NCBI RefSeq assembly: GCF_001941965.1
Contig: NZ_MKZO01000067.1
Location: 62,001-126,000, forward strand
Reading direction: 5' to 3'
Length of the DNA: 64,000 nucleotides
DNA from: Pseudomonas putida
Lineage (GTDB): Bacteria > Pseudomonadota > Gammaproteobacteria > Pseudomonadales > Pseudomonadaceae
The translations under genes were made by a program, and so were the position numbers. Below the pieces are notes generated by a model. That model had not been told where the DNA came from. It saw only the letters and a list, made by a program, of their open reading frames with translations, and searched no databases. Positions 61,377-64,000 of this stretch are shown one piece after another (within the stretch, counting starts at the first letter, position 1; every line of letters starts with the position of its first letter).

Positions 61377-62678
61377 TCAGTTCAGGTAAGGGGACCAGGA
61401 CGGTTCTCTGACTTCGCCTTGAGCGGTAGGAAGCGGGAGCCTCACGCGTCCGTTGAGAGAGACGAGCATCAAGACTCCCCGGCCCTGCTGGCGGGTGGCG
61501 TAGATTAGCATGGTGCCGTTGGGCGCAACAGTGGGAGACTCATCAAGGTTGGTGTCCGTGAGGATCTTTACACTACCGCGCTGCAGGTCTTGTGCTGCCA
61601 CTTTGAAATTGGTGAAACCATCCTGGCGGTGAATCATTACCAGGGTCTTTTCATCCGCCGAGAGTTTCGGGTTGGCGTTGTAGTTGCCGACGAAGGTCAC
61701 GCGCTCGGCGCCGCCGCTGCCGATGGTGGTCTTGTAGATCTGCGGCTTGCCGCCACGGTCGGAGGTGAAGTACAGGGTCGAACCGTCCTTGCCGAAGAAC
61801 GGCTCGGTATCGATGGCCGGGTTGTTGGTCACGCGGGTCAGCTGACGCGAACCCATGTCCATCACATAGATCTCCGGGTTGCCATCGCGCGACAGCACGA
61901 ACGCCAGGCGGTTGCCGTCAGGCGACCAGGCCGGAGCACCGTTCAGGCCTTCGAAGTTGGTGATCTGCTCGCGGCGGCCGGTATCGATGTGCTGCACGAA
62001 GATACGCGGGCGACGCTGCTCGAACGACACGTAGGCGATGCGCTTGCCATCCGGGGCGAAGCGCGGCGACAGGATCGGCTCGCGGGATTGCAGCAGGGTC
62101 ACTGCACGGGCGCCGTCGTAGTCAGACCGTTGCAAGGTGTAACGCGTGCTGTTGGCAGAGAAGCGCTCGGCGGTCACGTAGAGCATGCGGGTGGAGAACG
62201 CACCCTTGATGCCGGTGAGCTTCTCGAACGACTGGTCGGCGATGTAGTGGGACATGTCGCGCAGTTGATCGACGCTACCCGAGACGCTGCCGGTCAGCAC
62301 TTGCTGCTCGGTGGCGACGTTGAACAGCGCGTACTGCACCTGCAGGCGACCGCCCGACGGCACGATGCTGCCAACCATCACGTACTGGGCACCCAGGGCT
62401 TTCCAGTCGCGGAAGATGACTTCGCTGGCCTGGCTCGGCTGGCTGATCATGTTTTGCCGCGGAATCGGCGAGTAGTAACCCGAGTTGCGCAGGTCGTTGC
62501 CAATGATATCGGCCATGTCCTCGGGCAGGACGCTGCCGCCCTGCAGACCGAACGGCACCACGGCGATCGGGGTGGCCCGGTCGCTGCCGCTGGTCACCAG
62601 GATGTTCTTTTCTTCTGCGTTGGCCATCCCTGCTGCACAGCAGAGAACGACCAGCAGTCCTCTAAGAAGGTTAATCAC
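61377..62678 (-). CDS. tolB: Tol-Pal system periplasmic protein TolB
   Basis: A 433-residue periplasmic protein with a signal peptide (LLRGLLVVLCCAAGMANA), an N-terminal domain and a six-bladed propeller (repeats such as SPRFAPDGKRIAYVSFEQ, APAWSPDGNRLAFVLSRDG). It binds Pal and TolA. Start is GTG at 62678, overlapping the tolA stop by 4 bases (GTGA). Confidence 0.95.
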   Translation of the reverse strand: MINLLRGLLVVLCCAAGMANAEEKNILVTSGSDRATPIAVVPFGLQGGSVLPEDMADIIGNDLRNSGYYSPIPRQNMISQPSQASEVIFRDWKALGAQYVMVGSIVPSGGRLQVQYALFNVATEQQVLTGSVSGSVDQLRDMSHYIADQSFEKLTGIKGAFSTRMLYVTAERFSANSTRYTLQRSDYDGARAVTLLQSREPILSPRFAPDGKRIAYVSFEQRRPRIFVQHIDTGRREQITNFEGLNGAPAWSPDGNRLAFVLSRDGNPEIYVMDMGSRQLTRVTNNPAIDTEPFFGKDGSTLYFTSDRGGKPQIYKTTIGSGGAERVTFVGNYNANPKLSADEKTLVMIHRQDGFTNFKVAAQDLQRGSVKILTDTNLDESPTVAPNGTMLIYATRQQGRGVLMLVSLNGRVRLPLPTAQGEVREPSWSPYLN

Positions 62679-63763
62679 AAGGCTAGGTCCTCAGGTGTGA
62701 ATGTCATCTTGAATGAACGATACGGATTGAATTCGCTCGGTTTCAAACCCTGCATCTCGGTCAGGCGGCCGATGTTCTTGACTGCCGCCACGGCGGAGCT
62801 GTCGAACGGACCGTCACCACTGGAGCGTGCGACGCTGACGTTGGTGATGGTGCCATCGGGCAACATGTTGATCTGCAGGACCACTGTCATGTTCTTGCGC
62901 GCAGAAGGTGGACGTGCCCAGCCTTCGGCTGCCCGGGCGCGGATCAGGTCGTCGAAGTCGCCGGCGACCTGGTCGCCCTGCTCGTCCGCCAATGCCTGCT
63001 GGCGCTCGGTGGTGTCGGACAACAGCTCGGCCAGGGCCTGGGCTTTCTTGTCTTCCGCCGCCTTGCGGGCTGCCTCGGTGGCCTTTTTCTTGGCCGCGTC
63101 GGCTGCTGCCTTCTTCTTCGCTTCTTCAGCTGCCTTTTTCTTCGCCTCTTCGGCGGCGGCGGCTTTCTTCTTCGCGTCCTCGGCAGCCTTTTTCTTGGCG
63201 TCCTCGGCTGCTTGTTTCTTCGCCTCTTCGGCCGCCTGCTTCTTGGCCTCTTCCTCAGCCTTCTTCTTGGCTTCGTCTTCGGCCTTCTTCTTGGCGATGT
63301 CGGCGAGCTGCTTCTCTTCGGCCTTCTTGGCTTCGTCGGCTTTCTTCGCTGCCTCGGCTTTCTTGGCTTCGTCAGCGGCCTTGGCCTGTTCGGCCTTCTT
63401 CGCTTCAGCGGCCGCGCGGGCTTCCTCGGCCTTTTGAGCAGCTTCCTCTTTCTTTTGTTCCGCGGCCTTCACAGCCTCCTGCTTCTGCTGCTCGACCTTC
63501 TTCTGCTCCATCTGCTCTTCTTCAGTCTGGCGCGCAGCGGTTTTCTTCGCTTCCCCGGCAATCTTCTGATTGGTCTGGGTGGTCGCCTGACTCTTGGATT
63601 TCAGTTGGTACAGGGTAGCCTGGACAATAGGCTTGGCCGGCGGCAGTTCAGGGGTCATGGCGAAGCTGACGAACAGCATGCCGAACACCAGGACGTGCAG
63701 CGCGATGGCCCAGACACTGGGCCAGAAGTAGCTTTCCGAGGCGGATGGCTCTCGCTGTTGCAT
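62675..63763 (-). CDS. tolA: Tol-Pal system protein TolA
   Basis: A 362-residue protein: an N-terminal membrane anchor (PSVWAIALHVLVFGMLFVSFAM), a long Lys/Ala/Glu-rich helical domain II (many AKKKAAEEA-type repeats, about 95-245) and the C-terminal domain III (WARPPSARKNMTVVLQINMLPDG; SGDGPFDSSAVAAVKNIGRL). It couples TolQR to TolB/Pal. Its start overlaps the tolR stop by 1 base. Confidence 0.95.
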   Translation of the reverse strand: MQQREPSASESYFWPSVWAIALHVLVFGMLFVSFAMTPELPPAKPIVQATLYQLKSKSQATTQTNQKIAGEAKKTAARQTEEEQMEQKKVEQQKQEAVKAAEQKKEEAAQKAEEARAAAEAKKAEQAKAADEAKKAEAAKKADEAKKAEEKQLADIAKKKAEDEAKKKAEEEAKKQAAEEAKKQAAEDAKKKAAEDAKKKAAAAEEAKKKAAEEAKKKAAADAAKKKATEAARKAAEDKKAQALAELLSDTTERQQALADEQGDQVAGDFDDLIRARAAEGWARPPSARKNMTVVLQINMLPDGTITNVSVARSSGDGPFDSSAVAAVKNIGRLTEMQGLKPSEFNPYRSFKMTFTPEDLAL

Positions 63764-64000
63764 CAGGGCGCCTCGGTAATCAGGCCAACGTTACCGACAC
63801 CGGCCTTCTGCAACCCGCCCATGGCGCCCATCACCGCACCGTAGTCGACGGACTTGTCGCCACGGATGAAGACCTGGGTCTGTTTGCCCTGGTCACGGCC
63901 GGCGGCGATGATCTTGGTCACCGCGTCGGTCATTTGCGGCAAGGTCATGGCCTTGTCCATCTGCTTGTCGGTGTCGACTTCGCTGCCAAGGTTCCAGTAG
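63763..64000 (-). CDS. tolR: Tol-Pal system protein TolR (3' part, cut by window end)
   Basis: The last 78 or so codons of a TolR: WNLGSEVDTDKQMDKAMTLPQMTDAVTKIIAAGRDQGKQTQVFIRGDKSVDYGAVMGAMGGLQKAGVGNVGLITEAP. The N-terminal membrane segment is outside the window. TolR, with TolQ, uses the proton gradient to drive TolA. Stop codon and tolA start overlap (TGATG). Confidence 0.93.
   Translation of the reverse strand, partial: YWNLGSEVDTDKQMDKAMTLPQMTDAVTKIIAAGRDQGKQTQVFIRGDKSVDYGAVMGAMGGLQKAGVGNVGLITEAP

Overview
The window looks like chromosomal sequence from a Pseudomonas of the fluorescens/putida type. The basis is the high-GC coding sequence, the gene order (tolR-tolA-tolB-pal-cpoB-queE-queC-tRNA-Lys; purC-MBL-bamC-dapA-gcvR-bcp; rnd-ycgL), and several copies of an inverted-repeat REP element with the core GCTGGCAAGCCAGCTCCCACA between genes. 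Species was not determined. The first and last genes (aceK, tolR) are cut by the window edges.

Layout. 1-8.2 kb: 5' part of aceK, two DMT (EamA) exporters facing each other, the lipid A hydroxylase lpxO, cysK, an AsmA-like DUF748 protein and a MoxR-ATPase/VWA pair. 8.2-12.5 kb: pxpCBA (5-oxoprolinase), a DUF2937 protein, a YafJ-type amidotransferase and a membrane protein, all on the minus strand. 12.5-24.7 kb: housekeeping and small genes, including ptrB, a cAMP-type sensor domain protein, yajD, an RNA methyltransferase, a degenerate metallopeptidase, ycgN, a nitroreductase, a hydroxyacid dehydrogenase, ycgL-rnd, eptA and a CHMI-like isomerase. 24.7-31.7 kb: an accessory catabolic cluster with an IclR regulator divergent from an amino-acid-type ABC importer, an FAD amine oxidase and a cupin, then a MocR regulator and a GNAT acetyltransferase. 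31.8-35.9 kb: TonB receptor, FecR anti-sigma and ECF sigma (iron-uptake module 1, minus strand). 35.9-38.2 kb: a less GC-rich islet of three overlapping genes (winged-helix protein, AbiEii-like nucleotidyltransferase, PP2C-like phosphatase) next to tRNA-Ser(CGA). 38.3-49.4 kb: core genes purC to nadA, plus a DUF945 protein and a truncated paralogue. 49.6-54.3 kb: UDP-glucose dehydrogenase, an oxaloacetate decarboxylase-type enzyme, a response regulator and a diguanylate cyclase. 54.3-58.3 kb: a second sigma/FecR/TonB receptor module (plus strand). 58.3-64 kb: tRNA-Lys, queC, queE and the tol-pal operon.

Functional themes. Several genes serve the envelope: lpxO and eptA modify lipid A, bamC and tol-pal maintain the outer membrane, and a BepA-like protease checks it. 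Two cell-surface-signalling modules for siderophore uptake lie in opposite orientation. The most unusual items are the three-gene nucleotidyltransferase/phosphatase islet at tRNA-Ser and a probable valine-rich leader peptide, with mutually exclusive RNA pairings, ahead of the second EamA exporter.
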